Of a DNA stretch of 64,000 nucleotides, positions 27,858 through 38,137 are shown piece after piece. The stretch lies in the NCBI RefSeq assembly GCF_000972785.3, contig NZ_CP011253.3, positions 2,046,001 through 2,110,000 of the forward strand, given 5' to 3'. Source of the stretch: Pandoraea oxalativorans (GTDB taxonomy: Bacteria > Pseudomonadota > Gammaproteobacteria > Burkholderiales > Burkholderiaceae). Position 1 is the stretch's first letter, and every line of letters starts with the position of its first letter. The translations under genes were made by a program, and so were the position numbers. Below the pieces are notes generated by a model. That model had not been told where the DNA came from. It did not search any database and was given only the letters and a program-made list of their open reading frames with translations.

Positions 27858-28913
27858 ATGAAGGCGAAGACGATCGGCAAACTGGCGCGACTGACGGTGC
27901 TCGGCACCGCAATGTCCGCAGCATTCGGCGCGCAAGCGGACACTCATGGCGTGCTGAATCTGTACTCGGCACGTCACTACCAGACCGACGAGCAGCTTTA
28001 TGGCACGTTCACCAAGCAGACCGGCATCAAGATCAATCGCATCGAGGCAGACGACGCAGCGCTGCTGGAGCGTCTGAAGAACGAAGGGGCGAAGAGCCCG
28101 GCAGACGTCATCCTCATGGTCGACGCGGCGCGTCTGGCGAAAGCGGACGAAGCCGGTCTGTTCCAGCCGACCAAGTCGGCCACGCTCGACGCGCGTATTC
28201 CGGCCAAGCTGCACGCTGCGAGTTCGAAGGCGGGCACGGATTGGTACGGCTTCTCCACGCGTGCGCGCGTTATCGTCTACAACAAGGACAAGGTCGATCC
28301 GAAGACGGTGCAGACGTACGCGTCGCTGGTCGATCCGTCGCACAAGGGGCAGGTCTGCACGCGCTCGGGATCGCACCCGTACATGCTCTCGCTGGTGGGC
28401 GCGCTGGTCGCACGTGAAGGTGCGCAGGCGACCCAGAAGTGGGCGGAAGGCATGGTGGCAAACTTCGCTCGTGCGCCGCGCGGTGGCGACACCGATCAGA
28501 TCAAGGCCGTGGCGACGGGCGAGTGCGGCGTAGCGCTTGCCAACTCCTATTACTACGTGCGCATGGCGCGCTCGGATAAGCCGGAAGACAAGGCGCTCAT
28601 GTCGAAGGTCGGTTTCATCTGGCCGGATCAGGCGGGCAAGGGCACGCATGTGAACGTGGCGGGGGCGGGCATTGCCAAGCACGCGCCGAACCACGCGAAT
28701 GCCGTCAAGTTCCTCGAATATCTGGCGAGCGACGAAGCGCAGCAATACTTCGCCAACGGCAACAACGAGTGGCCGGCCGTGCCGACGACGAAGGTCGACA
28801 ACGCGGCGCTCGCCGCCCTCGGCGAGTTCAAGGCGGAAGACGTGCCCATCGGCACGATCGCCAAAAATCTGCCGGAAGCCCAGCGCATTCTCGATCGTGC
28901 GGGCTACAAGTGA
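27858..28913 (+). CDS. Fe(3+) ABC transporter substrate-binding protein
   Basis: A periplasmic ferric-iron-binding protein of the FbpA/FutA/AfuA family, 351 aa. A signal peptide (cleavage near GAQA) precedes VLNLYSARHYQTDEQLY, the typical start, and the paired tyrosines in ANSYYYVR that ligate iron. Closing segments such as GNNEWPAVP are also typical. A Fur box precedes it, consistent with iron starvation control. No permease or ATPase gene is adjacent, so it must work with a transporter encoded elsewhere. Confidence 0.9.
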   Translation: MKAKTIGKLARLTVLGTAMSAAFGAQADTHGVLNLYSARHYQTDEQLYGTFTKQTGIKINRIEADDAALLERLKNEGAKSPADVILMVDAARLAKADEAGLFQPTKSATLDARIPAKLHAASSKAGTDWYGFSTRARVIVYNKDKVDPKTVQTYASLVDPSHKGQVCTRSGSHPYMLSLVGALVAREGAQATQKWAEGMVANFARAPRGGDTDQIKAVATGECGVALANSYYYVRMARSDKPEDKALMSKVGFIWPDQAGKGTHVNVAGAGIAKHAPNHANAVKFLEYLASDEAQQYFANGNNEWPAVPTTKVDNAALAALGEFKAEDVPIGTIAKNLPEAQRILDRAGYK

Positions 28914-28953
28914 TGCGGTGATGGGAAGGGCGTCGTGAGGTCATGACGTCCTG

Positions 28954-28992
28954 AAAAAACGGGCGCCGGAGAGAGTCCGGCGCCCGTTTTCG
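28954..28992. terminator. Bidirectional terminator
   Basis: AAAAAACGGGCGCCGGA and TCCGGCGCCCGTTTT form a long perfect stem around a short loop. Confidence 0.92.
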
Positions 28993-29051
28993 TTTGAGGC
29001 GTTGCTCGCTCATGACGTCGATCGTGCGATGCCCGACGACGCCATGCCAGT

Positions 29052-30083
29052 TCACTCTTCCAGCAGATCGCCTTCTTCGCCCGGCTGGTACATGTGGTAA
29101 TCGCCCGTGGCGTAGACACCCTTGTAGGCCGTCGACGATGCGGCTTCGGCATCCTCGTCGTCATCGGTCTCGATGGGGTGCGTCTCGGCAATACGAAGCG
29201 ATTCGCGCACCTGCGGCGGTTCGCATTCGGCGATCAGACGCAGCGCCTCGGCTTCGTCGTCCGCCACGACGTCGTAAGTGGTCACGAACTCCGGGGCGGG
29301 GCCATCCGGATCTTCGTCTTCCAGCGGCTCGTACCATTGGCCTTCCACGATCAGATGCATCGCGCGGGCGGTGTCCGACTGTTCATTGCGGGCGGCGCGC
29401 AGGGCCCACAGGGCGGCATCGCTCCATTTGTAGCGTTGCACGGCTTCCAGGGCGGTCGCGAGTGCCTTGTCGCGATCGCCCGATTGCTTGTAGGCGTGCG
29501 AAAGCTCGGCCAGTACGTCGGCCATCGAGACGTTGCTGCCTTCTTCGTCGTGTTCCTGCGTGCGCAGCGCTTCGTAAGTGGCGATGGCCGCCTTCGGTTC
29601 GCCCTGTGCGTTGAGCAGGTGCATGCGCAGTGCGATGGCGTTCTCGATGAAGGCGCGTCCAGTCTGGGCGAGATGCGGGCTTTCGAGCGTGCGGTCGAGG
29701 CGTGTTTGTGCGGCTGCGAAATCGCCCTGGCGGGTGAGGGCGTTGGCGTGATTGAAGTCGACGATGACGAGGTCCTCATCCGGCGCGCAATTGCCTGCGG
29801 CCTCGTAGGCTTCGATGGCGGCGGGGAAGCGTCCGAGATCGGAGCGATAGTTGCCGAGCAACTGCCAGAGCAGCCAGACGCCGGGTGCGTGGGCGACACC
29901 GGCTTCGAGGACCGTCACTGCCTGTTCCATTTCGTCCATGTCGGCGTAGGCCATTGCCTGCACCTCATAGGCGCCCGAGTACTGCATCGACTCAAGCCGT
30001 TTGCCGATCTCCAGGGCCGTTTCGGGATCTCCGGCTTCCAGGTGGGCGAAGGCTTCCGCCATCAATTCGTCTTTCTCGGACAT
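29052..30083 (-). CDS. Cytoplasmic TPR-containing protein
   Basis: A 343-aa protein without a signal peptide. It is built of helical pairs resembling TPRs (for example LGRFPAAIEAYEAAGNCAP and SGDRDKALATALEAVQRY) and ends in an acidic tail. AGGAGA lies 8 nt before the ATG at 30083 (MSEKDELMAEAF). It is probably a protein-interaction scaffold; I do not recognise a specific family. A terminator separates it from rho upstream, so it has its own promoter. Confidence 0.75.
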   Translation of the reverse strand: MSEKDELMAEAFAHLEAGDPETALEIGKRLESMQYSGAYEVQAMAYADMDEMEQAVTVLEAGVAHAPGVWLLWQLLGNYRSDLGRFPAAIEAYEAAGNCAPDEDLVIVDFNHANALTRQGDFAAAQTRLDRTLESPHLAQTGRAFIENAIALRMHLLNAQGEPKAAIATYEALRTQEHDEEGSNVSMADVLAELSHAYKQSGDRDKALATALEAVQRYKWSDAALWALRAARNEQSDTARAMHLIVEGQWYEPLEDEDPDGPAPEFVTTYDVVADDEAEALRLIAECEPPQVRESLRIAETHPIETDDDEDAEAASSTAYKGVYATGDYHMYQPGEEGDLLEE

Positions 30084-30261
30084 TCCAATTTCTCCTTCGG
30101 GAACCGCTTTGGGGGAAGGCGTACCGGCGGCAAGCGCACGGTATCGTCCCATCATATAACAGGCATCGTGACAGCCAGCATCGTCGCAGCGCGATGTAAT
30201 GCGTGGGCGGCACGGCGGGGTGGTCGGGGGCAGGGGGGGCACGCGCCGCAGCGGTGCAATG

Positions 30262-30294
30262 AAAAAGCCGCGACGGCGTGTCGCGGCTTTTTTC
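30262..30294 (-). terminator. Terminator of rho
   Basis: AAAAAGCCGCGAC and GTCGCGGCTTTTTT form a perfect stem 30-60 bp past the rho stop. Confidence 0.9.
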
Positions 30295-30322
30295 GTGATG
30301 CGCTGGCGTGGGATCGTAACGA

Positions 30323-31585
30323 TCAGCCGCCGCGGCGCATCAGGTCGAAGAACTCGGCGTTGTTCTTCGTCTGCTTGATCTTGCCAAGCAGGAATTCCAT
30401 GGCTTCGGCTTCGTCCATATCGTAGATGAGCTTGCGCAGCACCCAGATCTTTTGCAGGATTTCCGGCTTGATCAGCAGCTCTTCGCGACGCGTACCCGAC
30501 TTGTTCAGGTTGATCGACGGATAGACACGCTTTTCCGCCAGGCGACGCTCAAGGTGCACTTCCATGTTGCCGGTGCCCTTGAATTCTTCGTAGATCACGT
30601 CGTCCATGCGGCTGCCGGTTTCGATCAGCGCCGTGGCGATGATCGTGAGCGAGCCACCTTCTTCGACGTTACGCGCAGCACCGAAGAAGCGCTTCGGGCG
30701 TTGCAGCGCGTTGGCGTCCACACCGCCGGTCAGCACCTTGCCCGATGCCGGGATCACGGTGTTGTAGGCGCGGGCCAGACGCGTGATCGAGTCCAGCAGA
30801 ATCACCACGTCTTCTTTCATTTCGATCAGGCGCTTGGCCTTCTCGATGACCATTTCCGCAACCTGAACGTGACGCGTGGCCGGTTCGTCGAACGTCGACG
30901 CGATCACTTCGCCGCGCACCGAACGCTGCATTTCCGTCACTTCTTCCGGGCGCTCGTCGATGAGCAGCACGAAGAGCTTGGCTTCCGGATGGTTGGCCGT
31001 GATCGCGTGGGCGATGTGCTGGAGCATCACGGTCTTACCGGACTTCGGCGAAGCGACCAGCAGACCGCGCTGGCCCTTGCCGATCGGGGCGATCATGTCG
31101 ATGATGCGGCCCGTCACGTTCTCTTCGCCGCGAATGTCGCGCTCGAGCAGCAGCGGCTTGTTCGGGTGCAGCGGCGTGAGGTTCTCGAACATGATCTTAT
31201 GTTTCGAGGCCTCGGGCGGGTGGCCGTTGACTTTGTCGACCTTCACCAGCGCGAAATAACGTTCGCCGTCTTTCGGCGTACGCACTTCCCCTTCGATCGT
31301 GTCGCCGGTATGCAGGTTGAAGCGGCGGATCTGCGACGGGCTGATATAGATGTCGTCCGTGCTGGCCAGATACGACGTCTCGGGCGAGCGCAGGAAACCG
31401 AAGCCGTCCGGCAGCACTTCGAGCGTACCGTCGCCAAAGATGGTTTCGCCGGACTTTGCGCGCTTCTTAAGAATGGCGAACATCAGCTCCTGCTTGCGAA
31501 GGCGGTTGGCGTTCTCGATTTCGAGACCGTTCGCCATTTCTAGCAGCTCGGAGACGTGCTGGGACTTTAGTTCGGATAAATGCAT
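30323..31585 (-). CDS. rho: Transcription termination factor Rho
   Basis: A hexameric RNA helicase that ends transcription at unstructured C-rich RNA. The 420-aa protein has the N-terminal helical domain ([19 protein letters not shown]), the RNA-binding cold-shock domain ([13 protein letters not shown]), Walker A SPKSGKT, Walker [16 protein letters not shown], and the Q- and R-loops ([20 protein letters not shown]). A longer frame of 9 codons exists, but the ATG at 31585 is the conserved start. A TATAAT promoter lies upstream with an 80-nt leader, and trxA lies behind it. Confidence 0.98.
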   Translation of the reverse strand: MHLSELKSQHVSELLEMANGLEIENANRLRKQELMFAILKKRAKSGETIFGDGTLEVLPDGFGFLRSPETSYLASTDDIYISPSQIRRFNLHTGDTIEGEVRTPKDGERYFALVKVDKVNGHPPEASKHKIMFENLTPLHPNKPLLLERDIRGEENVTGRIIDMIAPIGKGQRGLLVASPKSGKTVMLQHIAHAITANHPEAKLFVLLIDERPEEVTEMQRSVRGEVIASTFDEPATRHVQVAEMVIEKAKRLIEMKEDVVILLDSITRLARAYNTVIPASGKVLTGGVDANALQRPKRFFGAARNVEEGGSLTIIATALIETGSRMDDVIYEEFKGTGNMEVHLERRLAEKRVYPSINLNKSGTRREELLIKPEILQKIWVLRKLIYDMDEAEAMEFLLGKIKQTKNNAEFFDLMRRGG

Positions 31586-31671
31586 ACGGAGGTGCCGTCC
31601 GCTGGACGACAAGTGGATGATCAGGGAAAAGTGAGCGAACGCTCGAAGAACTTTGGGGTGCTTTTGGGCGG

Positions 31672-31699
31672 ATTATATAGCAAGCAGCGTCAGGCGCAA
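31672..31699 (-). promoter_or_regulatory. Promoter of rho
   Basis: On the minus strand TTGCGC, a 16-bp spacer, then TATAAT. Initiation near 31665 gives a leader of about 80 nt, in line with the autoregulated rho leaders known in other bacteria. Confidence 0.6.
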
Positions 31700-31772
31700 G
31701 CACTGTGCCGCTTGGCCCGTGCCGGGGTGTCGTACTGCGGCGACAAAGGCCCCGGCACTTGCCGTCGACGTT

Positions 31773-32099
31773 TTACAGATTGCCGTCGAGGAACGAGGTC
31801 AGTTGCGACTTCGACAGGGCGCCGACCTTTTGGGCGGCGACAGCGCCGTTCTTGAACAGAATCAGCGTCGGGATGCCGCGAATGCCGAACTTGGCCGGCA
31901 CGCCCTGGTGCTCGTCCACGTTGATCTTGGCGATCTGCACCTTGTCGCCGTATTCCTTCGACACTTCGTCGAGGATCGGGGCGATCATCTTGCAGGGGCC
32001 GCACCATTCTGCCCAGAAGTCGAGCAGCACCGGCTTGTCGGATTTCAAAACGTCCGCGTCGAAGCTGGCGTCGGTGATGTGCTTGATAGTTTCGCTCAT
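31773..32099 (-). CDS. trxA: Thioredoxin 1
   Basis: A cytoplasmic disulfide reductase of 108 aa. It has the redox site [14 protein letters not shown], the buried Asp in VLLDFWAE, cis-proline [11 protein letters not shown], and length equal to the family. It lies upstream of rho in the same direction, the trxA-rho pair being common in proteobacteria. Confidence 0.97.
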   Translation of the reverse strand: MSETIKHITDASFDADVLKSDKPVLLDFWAEWCGPCKMIAPILDEVSKEYGDKVQIAKINVDEHQGVPAKFGIRGIPTLILFKNGAVAAQKVGALSKSQLTSFLDGNL

Positions 32100-32387
32100 G
32101 AGAATTGTTGCCTCGTCTGACTATTCGGAAACGTCCGATGAAAATGGCGCCATACGCCGCTTGTTTTCACCGACGCTGGAGATGTCACCCAGCTTTCGCG
32201 GGCGTGCATTCTCCATATGGAGGCTGCAATCGCGGGCTTCAATAGCGTTCGCCAATGCAGTTTGTGCTCATCTTAGCGGAAATTGCCAACGCTTGCGCGC
32301 GCTGCTCCCACGCGCGGCGACGCGCCCGCGAGCGCTTGCCGTCCCACTTTCTTGCGCGTCGGGCTTCTGTTGACGCGTCGACTCTGA

Positions 32388-32393
32388 TAGAAT
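32388..32393 (+). promoter_or_regulatory. -10 element of ffs
   Basis: TAGAAT lies 8 bp before the RNA start; a weak TTCTGT is 17 bp upstream. The rest of the ~290 bp between trxA and ffs shows nothing else recognisable. Confidence 0.55.
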
Positions 32394-32400
32394 CTCTCCC

Positions 32401-32498
32401 TGACGGGCCTCCTCGCATGGTGGCGCGGCCAATCTGGTCAGGTCGGGAACGAAGCAGCCACAGCCGTTTTCTACCAGTGCCGAGGGTCAGGCTCGTCA
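32401..32498 (+). ncRNA. ffs: 4.5S RNA of the signal recognition particle
   Basis: The domain IV core GGTCAGGTCGGGAACGAAGC with its flanking AGCC matches the universally conserved Ffh-binding loop (E. coli GGTCAGGTCCGGAAGGAAGCA). The ends TGACGGGCCT and AGGCTCGTCA pair. At about 98 nt it is slightly shorter than the E. coli RNA (114 nt). It lies before dnaX, an arrangement also seen elsewhere in betaproteobacteria. Confidence 0.93.
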
Positions 32499-32809
32499 CC
32501 TACCTCCTTGTTTTATCGATGTTCCTCGCGCGTTCTGCGCACTCACGATTTCCCTTGAAGCCTCGTCGCGTTGCCTCATTGTCGATGGACGGGATACGTT
32601 CGTCGTCGGCTTTGCCATATCGGTTGTGATGACGACGCTCGTCGTGTCCCGCGTCTCGCGTGGTCTCGACGGGCTTGGTAGAATCGCCCAACATTTTTTT
32701 CTATCGCACCGATAGCCTGTCGAATCTGGCAGGAAAATCGGCCCGAACGACGTCCGATCGGGCGTTGACATCGGTGCGGAAGCCCAACGCCGAACTGTTA
32801 CAATTTGGC
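32499..32809 (+). other. ffs-dnaX intergenic region
   Basis: 311 bp with no gene. A small hairpin (CTATCG/CGATAG at 32700-32714) follows a T-run. TGTTACAAT at 32796-32804, an extended -10, ends 5 bp before the dnaX ATG. Confidence 0.5.
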
Positions 32810-34747
32810 ATGACCTATCAAGTACTCGCGCGCAAATGGCGCCCCAAAGGCTTCTCGACCCTGGTGGGCCAGGAGCATGTCGTGCGTGCGTTGACGCACG
32901 CGCTCGAGCAACAGCGCCTGCACCACGCCTATCTGTTTACCGGCACGCGCGGCGTCGGCAAGACGACGCTTTCGCGCATTCTGGCCAAGGCGCTCAATTG
33001 CGAGACGGGGATCACGGCGGAACCTTGCGGCGTCTGTAAGGCGTGCAAGGCCATCGACGAAGGGCGCTTCGTCGATTACGTCGAAATGGACGCGGCCTCG
33101 AACCGTGGCGTCGACGAAATGACGTCGCTGCTCGAAAAGGCGGTCTACGCACCGGCGGACGCGCGCTTTAAGGTCTACATGATCGACGAAGTGCACATGC
33201 TCACCGGGCACGCCTTCAACGCGATGCTCAAAACGCTCGAAGAGCCGCCCGCGCACGTCAAATTCATTCTCGCGACGACCGATCCGCAGAAGATTCCGGT
33301 CACCGTGCTGTCCCGCTGTCTGCAATTCAATCTGAAGCAGATGCCGGCAGGCCATATCGTGTCGCACCTCACGAACATCCTCGGCGAAGAAGGGATCGAG
33401 AACGAACCTCAGGCATTGCGCCTGCTCGCCAAGGCGGCGGGCGGCAGCATGCGCGACGCGTTGTCGCTCACCGATCAGGCCATCGCCTACGCTGCCGGAC
33501 CGCTCACCGAGACGGCCGTGCGCGGCATGCTCGGCGCAATCGATCAGAGCGTGCTGGTGCGTTTGCTCGACGCGCTCAAAGACGAGTCGCGTACCGATCT
33601 GCTTGCGATTGCCGACGAAATGGCCGAGCGCAGTTTCTCGTTCGCGTCAGGGCTGCAGGATCTCGGCAGCCTGCTCCACAAGATCGCATTGGCGCAATAT
33701 GCGCCGCAGGCCGTGTCCGACGACTGGCCCGAAGCGGCAGACGTGCGACGTCTGGCCGAAGCGCTGTCGCCCGAGGCGGTTCAGCTCTATTACCAGATCG
33801 CCACGCGTGCGCGAGGCGAACTCGGTCTGGCGCCCGATGAATACACCGGTTTCTCGATGGCGCTGTTGCGCATGGCGGCGTTCACGCCGCTGCTCGCGGG
33901 CGGCACGCTCGCCGAGCCGCCGACGCCACAGGCCGCAGGCGCGGCGCGGGCGATGCCTGCCACCGCGTCGGCCGCGCCAGCCCCTTCGCGTGCCCCGATG
34001 GGGGGCGAGCCGGCACCGCGCGCATCGGCCGCGCCGTCCGCACCTGCTGCCGGATCGGCGGCACCGGCAGCACAGCCGGAAGCGCGCCGCGCACCGGCCG
34101 CACGCAGCAGTGCACCGACCGACGGTGCGCCGATGTCGCCTGCCCGTGCCGCACTCGCTGCGCTGAACGCGGGACGTAAGGGTACGGCAGGGCGCACCGG
34201 CGGTGCGACCAACGCCAATCGCGCTGGTACGGCGAGGGCGTCGGACGAAGCCCCGGCCGGTGCCGATCCGGAGCCCGAGCCTGCGGCATCTGCGGGGGCG
34301 TCAGCTGCTGCACCCACCCCGGCGGCGGCACCGCGCGCCTGCGTCTATCGCGAAGCCGACGGCGTCGCCCCGGTCTTTAAGGGTGAGTGGCCGGCACTGG
34401 CCGCGGAAATCCCGGCACGGGGTCTCGCACAGCAATTGGCCTTCCAGAGCGAACTGACGGAAGTGGCGGGACGCGCCTTGCACCTACGCGTGCCGCTGCG
34501 CCAACTGGCGGATGCGGCGACCACCGACAAACTACGTCAGGTGCTTTCGGAGCACTTCGGTGGCGACGTGCAACTGCACGTCGAACTGGGACAGGTCGGG
34601 ACCACTGCCGCTTCGCTGGCGGCGCAAGCCGCCGCGGCGCGGCAGCGGGCGGCCGAACAGGCGATTGCCGACGATCCGCTCATGCGCGAGCTGATCGAGG
34701 AATTCGACGCCCAGATCCTTCCGGGAAGCATTCGCCCGGTACAATAA
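32810..34747 (+). CDS. dnaX: DNA polymerase III subunits gamma and tau
   Basis: The clamp-loader ATPase of the replisome, 645 aa. It has [20 protein letters not shown], Walker [10 protein letters not shown], the zinc-binding cysteines in [18 protein letters not shown] and the SRC motif LSRCLQFN. An Ala/Pro-rich linker (about residues 365-510) leads to the tau C-terminal domain. No A-rich slippery site for gamma production was seen. The ATG at 32810 has no ribosome site; TGTTACAAT just upstream suggests a leaderless mRNA. It heads dnaX-ybaB-recR. Confidence 0.96.
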   Translation: MTYQVLARKWRPKGFSTLVGQEHVVRALTHALEQQRLHHAYLFTGTRGVGKTTLSRILAKALNCETGITAEPCGVCKACKAIDEGRFVDYVEMDAASNRGVDEMTSLLEKAVYAPADARFKVYMIDEVHMLTGHAFNAMLKTLEEPPAHVKFILATTDPQKIPVTVLSRCLQFNLKQMPAGHIVSHLTNILGEEGIENEPQALRLLAKAAGGSMRDALSLTDQAIAYAAGPLTETAVRGMLGAIDQSVLVRLLDALKDESRTDLLAIADEMAERSFSFASGLQDLGSLLHKIALAQYAPQAVSDDWPEAADVRRLAEALSPEAVQLYYQIATRARGELGLAPDEYTGFSMALLRMAAFTPLLAGGTLAEPPTPQAAGAARAMPATASAAPAPSRAPMGGEPAPRASAAPSAPAAGSAAPAAQPEARRAPAARSSAPTDGAPMSPARAALAALNAGRKGTAGRTGGATNANRAGTARASDEAPAGADPEPEPAASAGASAAAPTPAAAPRACVYREADGVAPVFKGEWPALAAEIPARGLAQQLAFQSELTEVAGRALHLRVPLRQLADAATTDKLRQVLSEHFGGDVQLHVELGQVGTTAASLAAQAAAARQRAAEQAIADDPLMRELIEEFDAQILPGSIRPVQ

Positions 34748-34896
34748 GCAAGTTCGCTTTCGCAAAAGGACGACGGTTTTTCGAATCCTTCGTCCTAAAC
34801 GCGCGTTTGGTATGTTCCCCTCATCAGGACGGGCCCCGAACGCGCTGCGTGCAAAGCACCCACCCGGCACCCCACACGATTTATTCAGGAGTCAAG

Positions 34897-35223
34897 ATGC
34901 TGAAAGGAAACATCGCGGGTCTGATGAAACAGGCTCAGCAAATGCAGGAAAACATGAAGAAGGCGCAGGAGCAACTGGCTCAGATCGAAGTCGAAGGTCA
35001 GTCGGGGGCGGGGCTCGTGAAGGTCGTGATGACCTGCAAGAACGATGTGCGTCGCGTGACCATCGATCCGAGCCTGCTGGCCGACGACAAGGACATGCTG
35101 GAAGATCTCGTGGCCGCCGCGTTCAACGACGCCGTGCGCAAGGCCGAAGCCACCGCGCAGGAAAAGATGGGCGGTCTCACCGCCGGTCTGCCGCTGCCGC
35201 CGGGCTTCAAGATGCCGTTCTGA
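34897..35223 (+). CDS. ybaB: Nucleoid-associated protein YbaB/EbfC
   Basis: A small 108-aa DNA-binding protein. It has the family start [17 protein letters not shown], a coiled-coil N-terminal half, the central [19 protein letters not shown] and the C-terminal [16 protein letters not shown] lies 5-6 nt before the ATG. The dnaX-ybaB-recR order is conserved across many bacteria. Confidence 0.95.
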   Translation: MLKGNIAGLMKQAQQMQENMKKAQEQLAQIEVEGQSGAGLVKVVMTCKNDVRRVTIDPSLLADDKDMLEDLVAAAFNDAVRKAEATAQEKMGGLTAGLPLPPGFKMPF

Positions 35224-35257
35224 GTCTCGCCTGTCAGCTTCCATAGAAAGACGACGC

Positions 35258-35860
35258 ATGCCCCAGCTCCAGCTCTCGAGCCTGCAGGAACTCGTCGACG
35301 CCTTGCGCGCGTTGCCGGGTGTCGGCCCGAAGTCCGCCCAACGTATCGCCTACCATCTGCTGCAACGTGACCGCAAAGGCGCGGTGCGTTTGGGCGAGGC
35401 GCTGGTGCATGCCTCCGAGCAGATCCGCCATTGCGCGCGCTGCAATACCTTTACCGAAGTGGAAATCTGCGAGACGTGCCTCGATCCCGAGCGCGACACG
35501 AGCCTGCTCTGCGTGGTGGAAACGCCCGCCGATCAGAACATGCTTGAGCAGACGATGACCTTCAAGGGTCTGTATTTCGTCCTGATGGGCCATCTGTCGC
35601 CGCTCGACGGCGTGGGGCCGGGCGAGATCCATTTCGAGCAACTGATTCGCCGCGCCACCGACGGCGTGGTCAAGGAAGTGGTGCTCGCCACCAACTTCAC
35701 CAACGAGGGCGAAGCCACGGCCCATTACATCGGACAGACGCTCAAGGCGCGCGGTTTGCGTGTCAGTCGGCTCGCGCGAGGCGTGCCGGTCGGGGGCGAA
35801 CTGGAGTATGTGGACGCAGGCACAATCGCCCGCGCGGTCCTCGACAGGCATACGCTCTGA
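35258..35860 (+). CDS. recR: Recombination protein RecR
   Basis: A 200-aa DNA-clamp protein that acts with RecO to load RecA on gapped DNA. It has the N-terminal Hh[16 protein letters not shown], the four-cysteine zinc motif [16 protein letters not shown] and the Toprim domain beginning [10 protein letters not shown]. It lies 34 bp after ybaB and is probably in the same operon. Confidence 0.96.
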   Translation: MPQLQLSSLQELVDALRALPGVGPKSAQRIAYHLLQRDRKGAVRLGEALVHASEQIRHCARCNTFTEVEICETCLDPERDTSLLCVVETPADQNMLEQTMTFKGLYFVLMGHLSPLDGVGPGEIHFEQLIRRATDGVVKEVVLATNFTNEGEATAHYIGQTLKARGLRVSRLARGVPVGGELEYVDAGTIARAVLDRHTL

Positions 35861-36110
35861 GCATGACGCGGACGTGACGCCATGCGCCTTTGCGCGTAGG
35901 TACTCGTACTCTCATCCAATCGGATTAGCTGTATTCGCTATATCTGGGCCTACCCCCGTCCCCTAGACTGAATCTGCCGACTTGGGGACCCAACAACACG
36001 GGGAACACCATAACTCCCGGGCGGCGTGGGGCCGTATAACCTGTTGTGCATATACCGGTCTGAGACCCAATAATTTGCGCGCAGGCACTGCTTAGGCAGG
36101 GAGTTAAGGT

Positions 36111-37469
36111 ATGGCTAACGATACCGGGCGCACCCTGATTTACGCTTCCCGAAAGCACAACGACGGTTTGCTGTCGTTTTTGGGAGAGCAAGGCTGGCAA
36201 GTCGTGCCGGCCAAGAGCGCCAGCGACGTCGGTCGCATTCTCAATCCGGGGGTCACCAGCGCAGCACTCATCGACCTGGCGAGCGGTTATAGCGACCGCG
36301 AGATGGGCGCGTTCGAGTCCTGCATGCAACCGGCCACGGTCGGCTGGGTTGCCGCGACAAATCCCGAACAACTTTCGACGACGTCGATCCGTCGCCTCAT
36401 TCGCGACTATTGCTTCGACTACGTCAACGTGCCTTGCACGAACGACCAGCTCGCGCATTCGATCGGGCATGCCTGGGGCATGGCGTCGCTGTGTGAAGTG
36501 CCGATCATCACGCCGCAAGTCGGTGGCGATCAGGAAATGGTCGGCACATGCGAAGCGATGCAGCAACTCTTTCGCACCATTCGCAAAGTGGCCAACACCG
36601 ATGCCCCGGTCTTCATCTCGGGCGAGTCGGGCACGGGCAAGGAACTGAGTGCAGTGGCGATCCACGAGCGCTCGTTGCGCGCGAAGGGGCCATTTGTTGC
36701 GATCAACTGTGGCGCGATTCCACCGCACCTGATGCAGTCCGAACTATTTGGCTACGAGCGGGGGGCCTTTACCGGCGCCAACGCGCGTAAAGTCGGGCGT
36801 GTCGAGTCCGCCAACGGCGGCACGCTGTTCCTCGACGAAATCGGCGATCTGCCCATCGAGAGTCAGGCGAGCCTGCTGCGTTTCCTGCAGCAGGGCGCGA
36901 TCGAGCGTCTGGGCGGGCACGAAGTCATTCCGGTCAATGTGCGCATCATTTCCGCGACGCACGTCGATCTCGAGACGGCCGTGAAAGAAGGGCGCTTCCG
37001 CATGGACCTGTTCCATCGTCTGTGCGTGTTGCGCGTGGATGAGCCGCCGCTGCGCGCGCGCGGGCAGGACATTGAGATTCTTGCCCATCACGTGCTCCAG
37101 CGTTTCAAAGGCGACAACCATCGCAAGATTCGCGGCTTCACGCAATGCGCGGTGCAAGCGATGTACGAATATCACTGGCCGGGCAACGTGCGCGAGTTGA
37201 TCAACCGCGTTCGCCGGGCCATCGTGATGGCCGATAGCCGCATGATTTCGGCTAAGGATCTCGACCTTCTGCCGTGGGTGCCGACGCTGGTGCGCACGCT
37301 GGAGGAAATTCGCGCGGAGGCCGAACGAACGGCCATCGAGCAAGCGTTGCTGCGCCATTGTCACCGACTGACGGATGTGGCTGCAGAGCTGGGAATCTCG
37401 CGCATTACGCTGTACCGCCTCATGTGCCGGTACGGATTGCGCGGCGACGAATCGGGCGTGCCGGCCTGA
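36111..37469 (+). CDS. VpsR-like sigma-54-dependent transcriptional activator
   Basis: A 452-aa enhancer-binding protein. Residues 1-~140 form a degenerate receiver-like domain of the VpsR type, with no clear phospho-acceptor pocket. Then comes the AAA+ domain: Walker A GESGTGKE (171-178), GAFTGA for sigma-54 contact (218-223), Walker B TLFLDEIGDLP. A C-terminal Fis-type HTH includes VAAELGISRITLYRLM. VpsR and Burkholderia BerB/FleQ relatives respond to cyclic di-GMP and drive matrix genes; by analogy it should activate the sigma-54 promoter at 38122, 0.65 kb downstream. GGGAG and TAAGG lie before the ATG. Confidence 0.85.
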   Translation: MANDTGRTLIYASRKHNDGLLSFLGEQGWQVVPAKSASDVGRILNPGVTSAALIDLASGYSDREMGAFESCMQPATVGWVAATNPEQLSTTSIRRLIRDYCFDYVNVPCTNDQLAHSIGHAWGMASLCEVPIITPQVGGDQEMVGTCEAMQQLFRTIRKVANTDAPVFISGESGTGKELSAVAIHERSLRAKGPFVAINCGAIPPHLMQSELFGYERGAFTGANARKVGRVESANGGTLFLDEIGDLPIESQASLLRFLQQGAIERLGGHEVIPVNVRIISATHVDLETAVKEGRFRMDLFHRLCVLRVDEPPLRARGQDIEILAHHVLQRFKGDNHRKIRGFTQCAVQAMYEYHWPGNVRELINRVRRAIVMADSRMISAKDLDLLPWVPTLVRTLEEIRAEAERTAIEQALLRHCHRLTDVAAELGISRITLYRLMCRYGLRGDESGVPA

Positions 37470-37489
37470 TATCTTCTGGCGAAGAGAGA

Positions 37490-37528
37490 GCGACCGTCCT
37501 GCGATGAGCAGGGCGGTCGTTTCTTTTT
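37490..37528 (+). terminator. Terminator of the sigma-54 activator gene
   Basis: GCGACCGTCCTGC, loop GATGA, GCAGGGCGGTCGT (one G-U pair), then TTCTTTTT. Confidence 0.8.
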
Positions 37529-38121
37529 GGGCTCCTGAATATCGTGCGCTCGACGCGCCGTGCAAGGGTCTGCGAGATGCGCCGACCGATGCGTCCGTAT
37601 GGCGTGAAAACATCGCGCATCAAACGCAATTTCCCCCTCCCGTTTTGCCCCGCCGTCGCATTTTGCGACTGCTGCCATCGCCAATAACGACGGGCGATTC
37701 CGGGCATTCCCATGGTGTCTCTCGACGCTGCCGTTTCATACGCTTTGCGTTACCTCAAGTTTCGAAATATCGCGTGCGAGGGTTGTCCCGAACACACATC
37801 AAAGATGAAACATCCGGGGGGAAAAACGCGGCTTCGAAAAAATCGCGCGACTGTGACGGACCTGTGTCGTTTCGTTCCGGCCCTAACAATCTGCCGCAAT
37901 TCTGTCACGCGAGACCCTTGTGAACAGGGCGTTTTCGGCATGCGTCGCTGCTCGCGCCGATATCGTTCGTAGTTCGGAATGTTTGGGTTGTGCGCCGATG
38001 GTGTGACAAGCGGTGCCTGAACGCCCCCACGTATCAATGCTGAAACGTTTTCGGCCACTCGTCCCGGCGTGCCAGCGAGACTGAAAATTTAACGTCAATG
38101 TTTTCAAACACTTAAACCGGG

Positions 38122-38137
38122 TGGCACGGAAGTCGCT
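38122..38137 (+). promoter_or_regulatory. Sigma-54 (-24/-12) promoter
   Basis: TGGCACGGAAGTCGCT has the invariant GG and GC separated by 10 bp and matches TGGCAC-N5-TTGCW except for one base (TCGC). Transcription would begin near 38148, giving a leader of under 20 nt that still contains AAGGAGG before the ATG at 38167. Confidence 0.8.

Noticed and set aside
33900..34340. Possible programmed frameshift in dnaX for gamma production
   Set aside because: No A-AAA-AAG-type slippery site with a hairpin was seen in the linker region.
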